From the NCBI GenBank assembly GCA_028023455.1, contig JAQFVV010000022.1, positions 10,745,100 to 10,809,099 of the forward strand: a DNA stretch of 64,000 nucleotides. The letters are read 5' to 3'. Below the pieces are notes generated by a model, which saw nothing but the letters and a program-made list of their open reading frames with translations, was not told where the DNA came from and ran no database searches. This DNA comes from Epiperipatus broadwayi. Its lineage: Eukaryota > Onychophora > Udeonychophora > Euonychophora > Peripatidae. This document shows positions 23,880 to 37,409 of the stretch, in pieces. The position numbers and the translations under genes are program-made. Position 1 is the stretch's first letter. Each line of letters opens with the position of its first letter.

Positions 23880-24562
23880 GTGGTGGCTGAAAAGTTGAAA
23901 AATATGAAATTATGTTTTCATTACGGGAAACAATTGTAATGCTTGAAACAGCTTGCAACTAAACTGCCTTGGGGAAAAGACAGTTTACAAGTGGTTTAAC
24001 GGAAGAGTTCAAAATCACCACATCTCAAAAGTATGATGAGCAAAGTCCAATGTCAAGTCAGTGGTGATTTTTTTTTTTTTTTGCAAACAGCATTTCTTCA
24101 TAATAGTCAGGCATTTTACTACAAGTTCTGAAATGTTTGTGTGATTTAGTGAGATGAAAACAACCCAAAGTGGGGAATAGTGGCTTCACCACGACAATGC
24201 ATCTGTGCACAAAACTTTGAATATGACATAATTTTTAACCCAAAACAGCATTACCCAACTTATCTAGCCACTATATTCATCTGATCTCACTTCATGTGAC
24301 TTATTTTTATTTTTCAGAACAAAAATCCTCAATGGAAAAGATTTTGCAGGCATGGATGATGAGGAAAAATGATGGAGACATTAAAAAGCATCACTTTTCA
24401 AGAATTTCAAGACTGCTTCAAAAAGTTGACATGTTAGGATGAGTGCATTGTATCAAATGGACAACATACATTGAAGACAATTCAATTTACAGCATCTAAA
24501 AATAAATACACAATTTTTTACTACAAAATTTTTGATTTTTTTGGGGTACCTTCTCATACAAT
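23880..24562 (+). pseudogene. mariner-type transposase relic
   Basis: Broken plus-strand frames contain landmark segments of mariner transposases in order. CLGEKTVYKWFNGR (about 23970-24010) corresponds to the N-terminal DNA-binding ALGxxQVYxWFxRF region. HHDNASVHK is frame-disrupted at about 24195-24220 and holds the second catalytic Asp. YSSDLTSCDLFLFF (about 24270-24320) is the YSPDLAPCDFFLF block with the third Asp of the D,D34D triad. The middle of the gene, with the first Asp, is deleted, since the whole relic is about half the usual 1.3 kb. The sequence ends near TTTTTTTGGGGTACC (24538-24549), which resembles a mariner terminal region. Dead element. Confidence 0.72.
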
Positions 24563-25869
24563 AGAAAGTTGTAATTAATTATGGTGTTGAAATATTTCAG
24601 GAAAAAAAGTTTGCTGGTGAAGTTAAAACCCAACACTAAGATTATACATATACAGATTTTTAGTTTGATTTGCAGATTGACTTTTACAATCACTGCAAAA
24701 CATTTTTTAACTTTTTTTTCTTCGTAATCTTTTTTTTTTTTTGCAGTTAGTATGGCAATACCTATTTATAAATAATCCCAGATGATAATGATGACTAAAA
24801 ATAAATTTAAATATTTTTAATTAAATATAAATTTTTAAATTATGAATAATTATTTTGTAATATTTTTGAAACAACATTTATTATAAATTATGATTATAAA
24901 TATCAAAACATTGAAACAGCCAAAAAATAATTATTGCAAGAAGTTGATAAAAAGAGTAGTTTATAATAGTTATATCTACTCCAGAAACCAATTGAGAAAA
25001 GAGAAATTTGAATATGTATGTTTTCTTATTGTAGATTGGGATAAGTGTGGAGCAGCATAAACATTAACCAAGTGACAATAAATTAGTCATTGTAAATAAC
25101 AATTTCTTCTAGCATTTTAGAATTTCATAAACTATCAGATTGTGATAGGTATAGTCTCAAACCAGGAACATTATGCTTTCAACCTCATTACTCTAACTAG
25201 GTACTATTATATATTAATTTGTATGGAAAGGAAGCAGTAAAAATACCAATAGATTTTTTGTCAAATATAAGAGAATTTGATTTTGTTTTTCAAATAATAA
25301 AAAAACTTTAAAAATGCAAAGAGTAAGTCAATTGAAAGCTGCTCTTAACCTCTGATTATACCTGCCATCTAGGAACCAAAATGAAAACTAAATTATAGAT
25401 TCATTACCATTAACAGTAGATGGCACAAAACTATAACAGACAAGTGACTAATACAAAATAAATGACATGGATGGACTTAAAATCAAATATAATAAGTAAA
25501 CAATACTTCAAACCTAAATAAAAATACTCCCAAAATATTTAATATATAAATACAGTTTAGAAAATTTCTAGTTATGAATAAATGTTTTAAACAAATTGAT
25601 GCATATTCTAAAAAGCACATGCAATCATAATTAAAAAACCATTATAGCAAAAATCCATTATCATAAGACATCACTCTCTTTAATATTAAAACAAAAAAAT
25701 TAATATTAATTTTAGCATCATTATTAATAAATAGATAAATACTAACAACATGTACATAAAACTGAGAAATGAAGTACTTTCTGATTAGTTTATAGCATAG
25801 TTAACTTTCAATTGTACACATTTTAATCAATAAAAAAATAAATAGCATACTCTTCATATTTTCAAACAT
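24563..25869. other. AT-rich non-coding stretch
   Basis: No supported gene. Two blocks of low-complexity A/T sequence flank an unremarkable region. Confidence 0.5.
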
Positions 25870-28560
25870 TACTAATCCACTGCAGGATGAAGGTCTCTCC
25901 AAGTTCAATCCATCTTGAATCTCTAGACTTTCTTCTATACATCATCTCTGCATACTTCCTTATTTCATCCATGTCACGTGTTTCCTTTCTAGATCTTTTA
26001 CAATCTCTTTGCCATTTAAGATTTCAATTGTCCATCTATTATCTCTTCTAGAAATATGTCCAGCCCAACTCCACTTTTAGTCTCTTAATTCTTTTAATTA
26101 TATCAGTAACATGTTTGTTCTCTTACTCATGTATTTCATTTTCAGTCTTTTTTTGTGATTTCTAACATGCAATTCTCCAGACTTCTTTAAGTGGTCTGAA
26201 GTCTATTGTTCTTCTATTAAGTCTCAGATCCATAAGTAAGAATTGGTAAAACAAAGACCTTTTTTTTTTTCAAATACATAGGCATATTTCCTTTTAGTAT
26301 TAAGTTATTTTTACCAAAAGCACTTCAACCAAGTTTAATTCTATGATTAATTTCATCCCTTATGTTTCCATCTGTAGTAATAATCCAACCATGGTATTTG
26401 TAGTTGTTGAATTATTCTAACTCATCATTATCAATCTTTAGTTTCACCCTTTTGAGAAAATCTATTGAACATTATTATAGTCTTTTTAACATTTATCTTT
26501 AGTCCTACTTTCATCTGATAACTCTTGCAATATTTTCTAAAGCATTATTTGCAAAAACAACTACATCATCTGAAAAATCTAGATGACTTAAATAATCTTC
26601 ATTTATTTTTATTTCTTTAGTTTCTCATTTTAATCCACAAAATATTTATTGCAGCACTGCTTTAAAATGTTTTGGAGATATGGAGCCACCCTGTCACACA
26701 CTCTTCTCAATGTAAATCTTGTATCATTATGTAATCTAATTGTTGCTGTTGCATTTTTATAAATATTCTTTAGAGTAAGACAATATCTTGTTTTTATACA
26801 TTGATGATTTAATGTTTTAATCTCAGAAGAAATGCTTATAGAATCTACAAATACAAGGCATAATGGCAACTCATATTCATTGTTCTTTTCTATAACTTCT
26901 CTTACTTGGATATGATCCACTATCCTAAAACCACTTTTAAATCCAGTTTGATCATTTGTTTTGTTGAAATCCAAAGTTTGCGGTTAACAATTTGTAATTA
27001 TATTGATAAAAATTGTGTATAAAACTGACAAAACATTGATAAGTCTGTAATTTTTAATATCTTCTTTATCATCTTTTTTAAATAATAATATTAATACTAC
27101 ATTCTTCTAATCATCTGGTATTCCTTTATTATTTAGACATTTCGTATATAACTATCAAAAATTTTTTATTTCTTCACCTGCTTCTTTTAAGACATCGATT
27201 ATAATTCTATCATTACCTGGACTTTTCCCTTCATAAATTTAGTTGCATATCTCACTTCATTTAAAATCATGGGTAATTTAGAAGATATATTAGTTTGTAG
27301 GAGGTACTTTTCTTTGTTCTTTATTACTATACAATTACTGATAGAACTCTTCTACACATTTCATGATGTCACATCTCTTTTTAGTAATAGTTCCTTTTTT
27401 TCTTATTGCAGAAATGTTTTCTACCCATATCAAAATGTTTTACACTTTTGGGACTTTTATTCTTTTCTACAGCTTTCCTTGCTAGTTGACAATTATATTT
27501 TCTTATATCATTATCAACTCTTTTTTGCACTATTTTACAAATTTCTAGATATTCAATCATTAATACATTTTTATATATTTTCATGTTCTTTATGCTTTTC
27601 ATAATTTTTCTAGCTCTATAGAAATTTTATTGGTTAATTGCTGTTTTTTTCTCTACCAGTTGTGTTGTTATAGTTTTAAAAGGGTATCAGTTATCTTCCT
27701 ATTAATTTTGTTTAAATCTGAATCATGTTCAAAATCTGTTAATATTTGAAAATGATTTGCAAGTTCTAATTTAAAATCATTAGAATGTTTCTGAAGATTA
27801 GGAATATCAACTGTGAATATTGTTTTTCTTAAGAACTTTTGCCTCTAGTTTTGCAATATCCTTTATCCTACATCTCACTAACTGGTGATCACTTCCTGTA
27901 TTAAATTTATTTACATTACAATTTTGAAATACATATTTTCTGTTAGTGAAGCTATAATCCAATTCTGCTGCATCTTCATTTAGTTGCTTTCATGTCACTT
28001 TCAGTTTAACATTTTTCTCAAAAAAAAGAATTCATAATATAAAGCTTTACTTAGACTACAAACTCCACAAGTCTATGTCTTCTCTCATTTCTATTACCAT
28101 AAGGAAATTAACCTACAGAACATTCAATTGTTTACCAATTGTAGCATTAAAATCTCCCATAACAATTTTAAAATGTTGTTTGGTCTGATCAAAAGCCTTT
28201 TGTACATCCATATAAAAATCTATTATTTCATCAATTTGAGAACTTGATGGGGCATAAACCTGCATTTGGTATCTGCTATTAAGCTGAATAAATAATCTTG
28301 CCATTCTGTTTGATACACCAATCTCCACAATGTTATTCTTCCACTTTTTATATAGAATGAATTCTACTCAACTTTCCAATGTTTGTGCCTTTATAGTCCA
28401 GTATATGTCCACTTTTAAAATCAATTGTCTTACCATCTTTTCTTCTATCTTCACAAAGTCCAAATGTCCCATTTAATATTAGATAGTTCTTCCAATTCTT
28501 GCAATCTTACTTCACTTGAAACTGTCCTGCAGTTGTAAGTACCAGGTCATCAACAATTAT
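25870..28560 (-). pseudogene. RTE-like LINE, long but broken copy (endonuclease plus reverse transcriptase)
   Basis: The most complete LINE in the window, read on the minus strand. An APE-type endonuclease block near 28330-28115 contains VYAPSSSQIDE and MGDFNATIG (the conserved GDFNA metal-site motif). The RT block at 26974-26630 contains TGFKSGFRIVDHIQVREVI and IYKNATATIRLHNDT, the usual QAGFRxGxxTxDHI and ATIRLH landmarks. The expected FVDYxKAFDS is degraded to FVDSISISSE, so the first catalytic Asp neighbourhood is damaged. The 3' end at 25876-25920 has the CCACTGCAGGATGAAGG-type sequence that recurs at 33390-33415. Multiple stops; not expressible. The clade is inferred from these signatures. 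Confidence 0.7.
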
Positions 28561-30544
28561 TTTAAAAGGATTAGGGAATGATGGATAATGCTAAATATTG
28601 GACATTCTATTTTTGACCCCTACTGACTTCATAACAATATTTATTAAACATCGATTAATAAGTAAACGATTCAATATTTTCATTTATCATGACTGTAAAT
28701 TTTTCCAGAAAACTGTGAAAAATTTTGCCACACATTCTACATTAGTCACTTTTATATTACAGAATATAAATATCTAGTTATCTTGTGGCAGGGAGGATTC
28801 AGCAACAAAGATAATTATTTCAAGTATAGGTTGTTTCAAGGCTATACATCATATATTATCAGACTTCGATTGATTTTAATGTTTTAGCAGTTTACTTTTA
28901 CGCTATTTGTAACTTCTGTTTTAGTTTCTGCACATTTTAATGGCAATAACATATACCGATTATCAAGTTTCATTATTTACATAGTCTGTTGCAGGTTTTC
29001 TAATAAAGGATAATCCATTTTTGTCGTTCATGAGTACAAAAACATCTATAGTCGCACCAACATTCACCATGAAAGATCATATATATTTCTTGTATATATT
29101 TGCTCTGTTAAATAATAATTAGAATGAATGAAGGTGGACAGCAAACGAATCCAGTATTGGCCCACAAAAAAACCTGTGCACAAGGAAACAATAATTTCAA
29201 ATATTATTCAAACGTTAAATAAAAATTGGTTTACATTATGCTTATTTAATAATAAACTTCAGTATCCTGCATGTTTCAGTGCAGTAAAAGAATATCCAAC
29301 TTTGAAACCTGAGATCCAGTTTTCAAAATTATGAACCCTCAAGCAATAAAGTATTGCATTATAATTAAACTAAGTTCAGTTACAATGATTTTTGCACAAG
29401 TAATTATATATAAAATCTGGACTTCAAGTATCAGATCCATGCTCAGTCATAGCCAAAGATTTGCATGAGAGGTTACGTCTCTATAATATCACCACCACAC
29501 TGATCTCTATAATATTTATATTACCAACCGTCTATAGAAAACAGTTGACTCAAATAAAAACAACCATTGTCAATGGTAGCTTGCCAGTGTTTAATATCTA
29601 TGTCATTATTAAAATATAATAGACCCAAGCTCAATATCAGTTATTTTTATGATATTAACCCCTACTCTAAAAATAATTAAAGGAACAAATTTGTGTGCAT
29701 GAGATATTTTTTGATAGATTTAATAAAAGTTTTGCATGTAAAATTGGAAGAATATTATTATAGTATAAATTTTGAACAAATTGTGTTATTTTTAATAAGC
29801 AGGTTAAAAATGTTGATGATTAACTATAAAATCCAATTGTAAAATCAGAAACAAACTATTTGTTTGTATATGAGCTGTTAAAAACCTACAATATTTAAAC
29901 ACTTAAAGCCTTTGAACTTAGATAGATCTAAAAGTAGCTAAAAATTCTATATATTTTAATTATCTAAGTTATCAGTTTACTATAAAAAATATTATGATAA
30001 TTGTATAAATCAAAAGATATCGTGGCTTTTCTTAAGCCAGTTTTAAGCTCGTAATATTTATCAACAATCTTTATAATATGGAGTTTACCTTTAACATGAA
30101 AACTGTTGCAGTTCATCTTAAAATACTTTTTTTAGACCATTTGTTACTCTTCATTTTTTTCACATAGCAATTCAACCAATAGATTGATATAGATGGCTAA
30201 AGAAAAAAGTTTGCAGTTAACTGAAAGAAGATCGTTTGAATCTTCTTTAAGGTCTCAAAAGAATTAAACAAGGCAAAATTCTAATATACATTCCACATAT
30301 TCATGTTATTGCAGCTATTATTAGTATGTTCTTATTCATATGGTTGGGTGGTTCACCAATATGGATCAGATAGGGTGGTGGTGAATTTAACTTGCTTTTT
30401 ATTTCCAAGTTCATAAGAAGCACCATGGTCTTGCTTCTCAGTTGCTTGATAGTTCTTAATTTAAACATCAGTTGAGTTTACTTGAAGGAAGGATGTATAA
30501 TGATATGAATAATCTTTATATATATATATTTATGATGTACTAAC
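28561..30544. other. AT-rich non-coding stretch
   Basis: Frames such as 29128-29334 show no motif. Nothing recognised. Confidence 0.5.
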
Positions 30545-31920
30545 TAGATGATGTGAAGAATGCAGTAGTAATATTGATATTTAAAAAAGATTTAAGTAAT
30601 TTCAGCCTTAGTAGTCTTAAACCACCAATCACCCCATGGTCACCATTTCTTGTGCTTCATCCCATGGTCACCATTTCTTGTGCTTGCCAAGCTGTTAAAA
30701 CAGGCAAAACTCTTCACTACTGTATGGAGAGATTTGCTTGCCTTAGTAGACTTCTATTCAAAATCTGTACAAAAATAATTATAACTCGGTGAACTTGTAT
30801 TCTAATCAACCAAAAGAACAAGCTAGATTTAAAAGTGGTTTTAACACCATGGACCACATTCAAGTATTAAGAGAAATTACAGAAAGGATCAATGAATATG
30901 CATTGTTGTTATATTTTGAATAGGTTGTAAAAAGGCATTTGATTCTATAAACATTTCTATGGTGAGTAAAACTTTGAATCATCAAGTTATAGATTCAGAA
31001 TATTGTCATATTATGAAGAATATTTATTAAAATACAACAGTAGTGATTAGATTACATGATAATACTTAAAAAGAATAACATTGTGAAAGGAATACAACAG
31101 GATGATCCCATATCTCCAAAACCTTTTATGAACTAAAATGGGAAGTTGAGTAAAATTGTGGAGATTATTTAAGTCATCTAGATTTTACAAATGAAGTGGG
31201 TTTTTTTTTTGCAAATGATGCTTCATAGCTTTAGGAAATATTGCCAGAGTTATCAGAAGAAAGCAGGGTTAAATGTAAATGCTAAAATGACTAAAGTAAT
31301 ATTTAATAAATTTTTTCCTAAAGAAGAAAATAAAGGTTTGTCATTGTGAATTAAAAGAAGTTATCAACTACACATATCTTGGTCAAGTTATTAATACAGA
31401 CGAAAACATGATGGATGAATTTGATTATCGAATTAAACTTGAAGTGCTTTTGGTAAAAATAATTTGATATTAAAAGGAAATGTGCATATGTGTTTGAAAA
31501 TGTTTATAATAGAAGTGTTTCATTAATTTTTACTTATTGATCTGAGACTTGAACATTTAATTGAAGAGAAAAACAGGGACTTTAAACCACTCAATGAAAT
31601 GTGGAAAGGTATATATTAGCAGTTACAAAAAGGGATACAAATGAAATGCATGGATGAAAAAAAGAGATGTACCACTAAAAGGATTAAGAGATTAAAAGTA
31701 GCCAGACTGAACAGGTAGTTGAAAATTTAAATAGGATCTCAAAAGATCATAAAAGACAGAAAGAGACCACATGTGAGATGGATTGTTAAAATTAAGAAGT
31801 TTACTGCTATGATGTGGTGAAGAGAAGTTATGTATCAGAAAAAGTGGATTAAACTCGGAGAGATCTTCATCTTGCAAACTGTGAATGTTTGAAAGTGATG
31901 ATAATATATATTTATTTTTT
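30545..31920 (+). pseudogene. RTE-like LINE relic, second copy, inverted relative to the one at 25870
   Basis: Plus-strand broken frames carry the same landmarks as the minus copy. These are ARFKSGFNTMDHIQVLREI (about 30825-30880), KKAFDSI (about 30935-30955; the catalytic Asp region is better preserved here), IRLHDNT (about 31045) and a FFFANDAS block replacing F(Y/A)DD (about 31200). It then runs to a GTGATGATAATATATA tail near 31905. It is interrupted at 30619-30739 by an HHR-A fragment with its own target duplication. Dead. Confidence 0.66.
30619..30739 (+). mobile_element. HHR-A element, internally deleted, inserted in the LINE
   Basis: Begins with the family's left terminus words (CATGGTCACCATTTCTTGTG, present twice in tandem), then AAAACAGGCAAAACTCTTCA and ends CACTACTGTATGGAGAG...TTGCTT. 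The ribozyme section is deleted. Flanked by 14-bp direct repeats GCCTTAGTAGTCTT (30605-30618) and GCCTTAGTAGACTT (30740-30753), one mismatch. Confidence 0.62.
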
Positions 31921-33027
31921 TACTTGAAAAAAAAAAATTATATCTTTTAACTCCAAAAAAAATATTAAATTTTTATTTTCGTTAAATTAAGTTTTTCCAT
32001 TAGTAGCCATAACATATAGCCATTTTAATTCCAGAAGAAGGAAAAGTCAAGGCAAAAAAAATCGTAGTAAAAACAACAACAAACATTTAAAACATGTTTT
32101 TGAGCCTATTCAAATAAATCTATGAATATGAATACCTCTGCTTATATTATATACTCGTCCTTTAATCTGTTATTTGATATATTACAATGCTGTCTTTTAA
32201 ATTTGTTTCCATGAAAATTAATTTTGAAATACTTCAAACGTTTCTCTCTATGGTATTTTTTTCTTCAATCTTGCATTTCTTTAGATGTCCTTGAGATAAT
32301 GTTTCTAATGTAAATGGAATGACTTTCATAGGAAAAGTACGTAATTTGATAATAAAATTTAAATTTAGATCATCTTTATTCATTTCGTATGCCCAATACT
32401 ATAGATTGATATGTTATGGGATCTATAGCCCATCCAAAAGCAAATATATATATATTGATCTTTTAGTCTTGGCATTATATATTTAGAATCTTATGACGTC
32501 TTTAAACGAACTTTATCTAATACTTTTCTATTGGGTTGATAGAAGTTCCAGATTAAATTTCTATGCAATAAATAAGACAAAATAACGACTTTATATACAG
32601 TAAACTAATTTAGTTGTAGTATATTACTGTGACGAAATATCATAGCTATAAATTTGCTAAAAGCAGCAGTAGTACATTCGATTTTGGAGTACACTATCTA
32701 ATTTAGTCTATTTAAATTGATTCACATTATTAAATTAATCTTTTTTTTTAACAATTATTAAATGCAAATCTTTAAAGAACTCTTTGAACCAACAAGAATA
32801 GCATAATCAACACCATACTGTACATGTAGAAGTTGAGGAAATAGAGTTTTTGTGTTTGCATTAGGTTAACTTATATTAACACCATGATCACAGTTGAAGC
32901 CATATGAAATCTCCTACAAACTATTCCAAATGTAAAACAGTTGGAGTTGGTACACATTCTTGTTTAAATGCTTTAAATTTTTCACAAGCTCGAATAAAAT
33001 TTTCTCCAATTTCATTATGTAAAAGAT
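31921..33027. other. AT-rich non-coding stretch
   Basis: No gene supported. The 32140-32620 part has somewhat higher complexity but no frame or motif I can assign. Confidence 0.5.
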
Positions 33028-33083
33028 AAAACAGGTATAAGATACACAAGCATAAGAGGTGGTGGTCATGTGATGTTTATGTA
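33028..33083 (-). mobile_element. isolated HHR-A terminus
   Basis: The reverse complement reads CATCACATGACCACCACCTC...TGCTTGTGTA, nearly identical to the left terminus of the HHR-A copy at 44388. Only about 55 bp are present, so it is a remnant end. Confidence 0.5.
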
Positions 33084-33369
33084 AAAGATGTATAATACAA
33101 TTAAACTTCAGTGGTTAACCAATTAATTCCAATTACACCTTGATAAAATTAATAGAAGAAATAAGAAATACAGTAACATCTTTGCTCCCACATGATACTT
33201 CTTGAGTCTCTAAAACTACACCAATGTAACCATTGATTATAATTATTCAAACTTGAAATTTCTTTTATTGTAGTAGATAATTATTGCATAATAATTACTG
33301 CATTCTTTTATATTTACTTTTTGTAAATTGAAGTAATAGAAGCATCCTTAAAATCATATGGCACAACTT

Positions 33370-33420
33370 TCATCATCATCATCAACTATTATCAGTCCAC
33401 TACAGGATGAAGGTCTTTAT
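33370..33420 (-). mobile_element. RTE-like LINE 3'-end fragment
   Basis: A CATCATCATCATCA microsatellite joins CAGTCCACTACAGGATGAAGG, the same 3'-terminal sequence seen at 25876-25905 in the larger minus-strand LINE. A severely 5'-truncated insertion. Confidence 0.5.
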
Positions 33421-34410
33421 GAATTTATATATAACCCCAAAAAATTTCAATAGTTTTGATCCTAATATATACCTTCCCTAATTTAAAACTTATTCAAGTA
33501 TCATATAAAAATCTGCAACTTTACGATTCTAAGGCTACTCAAAGATTATACAAAACCAGAGATATTTGGTTCAAACCTAAATGAAGAGATAGAATGGAAT
33601 AGCATTAAAAGCTATCGTATAAATTCTATAGTTATTTGGAAAGGTTTAAAGAAATTTGAATTTTGTTTTAAAAGTAAAAAAAATAAATTAACAATTCAAC
33701 TAGAAGATGGGAATATATTAATTAAAATTAAAATATCATCTCACAAACCAAATCTTCCACCTGCTCATATCCTTCTTAAAACAATGATCAAAATCTCTTT
33801 TTCCAACAGTTTGAAATATCATTATTGGATAAATCTATGCATTTAATAGAATTATAATAGACTTTTTAAAGATCTATACTTGGGAATGCCTCAGTAATCT
33901 GGTAATCTTGAAAATTCCAAATGGGTAATTTTAATGTACAATAAGTGTTTCAATTTGCATAGATAGTAGATACTTCTAAAAAAATGAACATTTATTCTAG
34001 TATCCATGTAATTAAAATATGATCTCTAATATAGTGCAAGTATCACTTAGCTTGGAGTGTACTAATCTCTAATATTTCCAGAAATCTACATTTCTAAATA
34101 TTCATTTAATATGAACTTTATATTGCATTCTTCTTTCTAATTATATAATCCATTCAGTATTGTTTTGTGAAAATGGATGCATCCAAGTGCACATTTAATG
34201 ACTTTTCCATATAAACAAAACATTTTTAATAATCAAACCATGTTATATGTGAATATAATAGCCACAGATCATTTGAGTTTGCAGTGTTAAACTTCATTTT
34301 TAATAAGTGTGGTCCAAAGATTATTATTATTTCCTACTATCACCCACATTAAAGCTTCTATGAAGAGAAATTCAATCTTTTAAAATCAATGATGTCAGAA
34401 TATTACCCAA
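33421..34410. other. AT-rich non-coding stretch
   Basis: No gene or recognised repeat. Confidence 0.5.
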
Positions 34411-34425
34411 TAAGAAATAACTTTC

Positions 34426-34641
34426 ACATGATCACCATTTCTTATGCTAGCACATAACTATTATTAAAACAGGCAAAAAAAAAAAAAAAGCTCACTGACA
34501 AAGGCAACAAGCCAGAAACTAGTCTGGGGATATTGGATGAGTAGGTACTAGATGGGGATTTTATGCACAAGCCTTCTGGCATCCATTGATTACTCTGGTA
34601 AACACAGGGTGGCACTACTGTATGGAGAGTTTTGCCTGTTT
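34426..34641 (+). mobile_element. HHR-A element with 15-bp target duplication
   Basis: It has the left terminus ACATGATCACCATTTCTTAT, a poly-A tract at 34477-34489, then the right half from GCTCACTGACAAAGG to GAGTTTTGCCTGTTT. Perfect 15-bp direct repeats TAAGAAATAACTTTC flank it (34411-34425 and 34642-34656). The hammerhead is truncated: the 5' strand of stem I is replaced by the A tract and the core reads CTGACAA at 34495-34501, so it cannot be active. Confidence 0.75.
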
Positions 34642-34656
34642 TAAGAAATAACTTTC

Positions 34657-37409
34657 TGAACTATAATGCTGCAGCATAAATCCTAATAAAATGGATACAA
34701 GTATTATTGTGCAAATTAAGTTTTAATACCATAAGCATTTCATTAATTCGTTTAGAAGTTCCAAAAATGGAAGTTATTAAATTTGCCCTCATAACAAATT
34801 TAACATCACATAAAGTTCTTTCATTTAAGATATATCTGTTATTTTAAAGAAACGTTTGTTGATGCAGAAATAACATTTTATCTATACTTAACTGAAGGTA
34901 ATCATGTTAATTATGATGATGATTAGTGATCATTTAAAGTGTCAACAAAAATATTGATTACAATCTAAATAAATTCCAAGAGTATTTATTATTTATATAG
35001 TTAGATTATATGATTAAATAAATATTTATATTTTCATGGCATGTGCTTACTTTGAACATTAAACAAATGACATATTAGTCATATGACATAGTAAGGGCAC
35101 CAAATCAATTAGAGATATAAGATAATATCCAGATATAGTGATTCTGCCAGACTTCTCTTAATATGGTTTGATCCATATCTGAATGGGACTAGTCCTGGGA
35201 AAGCATAAAATTCCATATGCTAAGAAAGGTGAGTTTCATTAAGAGCAACTTTCTCTTATTGTCAGCTTTGCTATAAGTGCTATTCTTCATTCAGGTCTTG
35301 AAGAGATCACATTAAAGAAAGCGTTTGCACCTCATGCACATATATTTTGTGAAAAAAAAATCAAAATACCATTATTGCTTACCATATCTTCTGCTTTATT
35401 ATCATTATTATTTTTGATTTTGCCATTATTTTTATCTCTTTCATGAATGATCTATCAGCCATATCAATTCAGTCAGCCTGAGCAAGACAATTTTTAGAAT
35501 ATCTTTTTAAAGACCCCCCGCCCCTTTGTGATAAAAAGAATGATCCCTAAATACCTAAACATAAAATATTTACTCTAGTTTTTTATTTATGTAGCATTAT
35601 CATCCAAACCCTCAAGCATCTAATTACTGTACTCCAATTCCCACTAACATAAGGCACATCTTTATTACACAATTTATAAACTCAGACATACATGCAAATA
35701 AAGTTATCAAATCAAACTTTTATTAAGTCTTCTAGTAAATGATTTACACAAGCAAGAAAATCTTTTTTTTCTTTTTTTGCCCTCTACTCTGCTCCCAATT
35801 CTCTTTATGTACACTATTTCCCAAAAATAGCCTTTTAACATTTATTCTCATTTGAAGAAATCTATAGATCGTCAGAGATATGAAGTGCTTCCTGAGATAT
35901 CTGCTCAAATAATAATACTCTGACCTAGATGTATTATACAAGTGATCACTATCTGACTGGATCAACTCAAACCCTTACCATTTGGATTAAGTGAAAGAAG
36001 TAACGATTCTAAATTGACAATAAGAATCTCTGTGGCTTTATTATTGACTTATTTATCTATCCTATTCACTCTAACTTTCCAAGTCCATCACGCTCAGCTA
36101 CTCCAACATGCACACACATGTAGAGCAAAATAAAATGTATACAAGACAAAATGCATAAAATGTATAGTTTTAACCTATTATAAATGTGTGTATATATAAG
36201 ATAACTCAATGCCAAGCTCTAATGAGAAAAATGTCAATTTCCCAAATACCTCTTATCAGGTTATGAAATGAGTCCCTAAATTGCATTAAAAATATCCTAG
36301 TGTTCACTTTAAAAAACAGTTAATAATTAACTACCTGTTGCATCACTGTTATTGTTGACTGAATTGGTGTCAATCTCCACGTCACACTTAACTGGCAGCT
36401 ATCTGATCACCAAATTCACTCATGAGTGAGAGGTTCCTGAATTTGAAACCATGGGCCTGCATGATTCTTGCATGTATCTAGATTGTCCTAACTTATAATA
36501 TAATGTTGTGACATCAGCTAGCTGGTTGGCATCTTTTTTTCCAATGCTTACCAATGTCCATGTTAATATCAGGATCAGAAAAGAAGGCAAGGTTTCCTGG
36601 TGAAGAATCTTATTTTTCTAACCAGAAAACATTGCAGATTCACTGCTTTAGAGCTTCTATGTATCCTTTCCCCTTCAACCTCTACTGCTTATTAATCCTT
36701 TTTTTTTTTTATTAAAGGAATAAGTTAACTTTATTCTTGGGAATACGGGTTTATCTTTTACCCACAATATTACTATCTTAGATTTATTTATCCTCAGAAA
36801 CAATTTTTATAGCCTTCTCTAAGTTTGTAATTCTACCTTCCCCTTTTGATTTATCATGTATTCATAATTGTCATTGTAAACATTGTACTTATTTAATAAA
36901 TATTTGAAAAGAAAAAGGTTACATTGCTTTACAAGTCACAATCTTGATTTCTTTTCAATTTATAGTTTTTTTATACCCCCCCCCTTGCGTTTGTAATAAA
37001 ATTCACATTCCTATGGTATTTTTACAGACCATAAACAATAAAACCAAAAAATATTTTGTCCTTTCTCTCCCAATTTATGCGTGAATCTTTAGAACTCAAT
37101 CATAACATTACACCACTATAAAAAAAAATACTTGCACTAACTTTTCACAATAGAGCCTGATTAAAAATTTAGATTTCCCCCTCCCCACCTTCTTTTTTTT
37201 TTTCCAAAGCCATTAGTAATTAAGCAAGATTTTAAAACTTTTCAAATTTGTGTAATTAAAATATACTTCTGTCTGAATAATTAGTAGAAAACTTAAATTT
37301 TGATTATAAGAAAAGGTAAGACTTTTTTTCTCTTCCTTTTTTTTTCTTTGATTGATATATAAGATTATACATTTTAATACTTTGTTAAATTATAATTATA
37401 AGACAAAAT
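34657..37409. other. AT-rich non-coding stretch
   Basis: No gene supported. Short open frames (35744-35965) are unconvincing. Homopolymer tracts lie near 36700-36712, 36979-36988 and 37190-37203. Confidence 0.5.

Noticed and set aside
27269-27604. 111-codon plus-strand ORF
   Set aside because: Antisense shadow of the minus-strand RTE-like LINE; Phe/Leu-rich composition reflects the T-rich complement.
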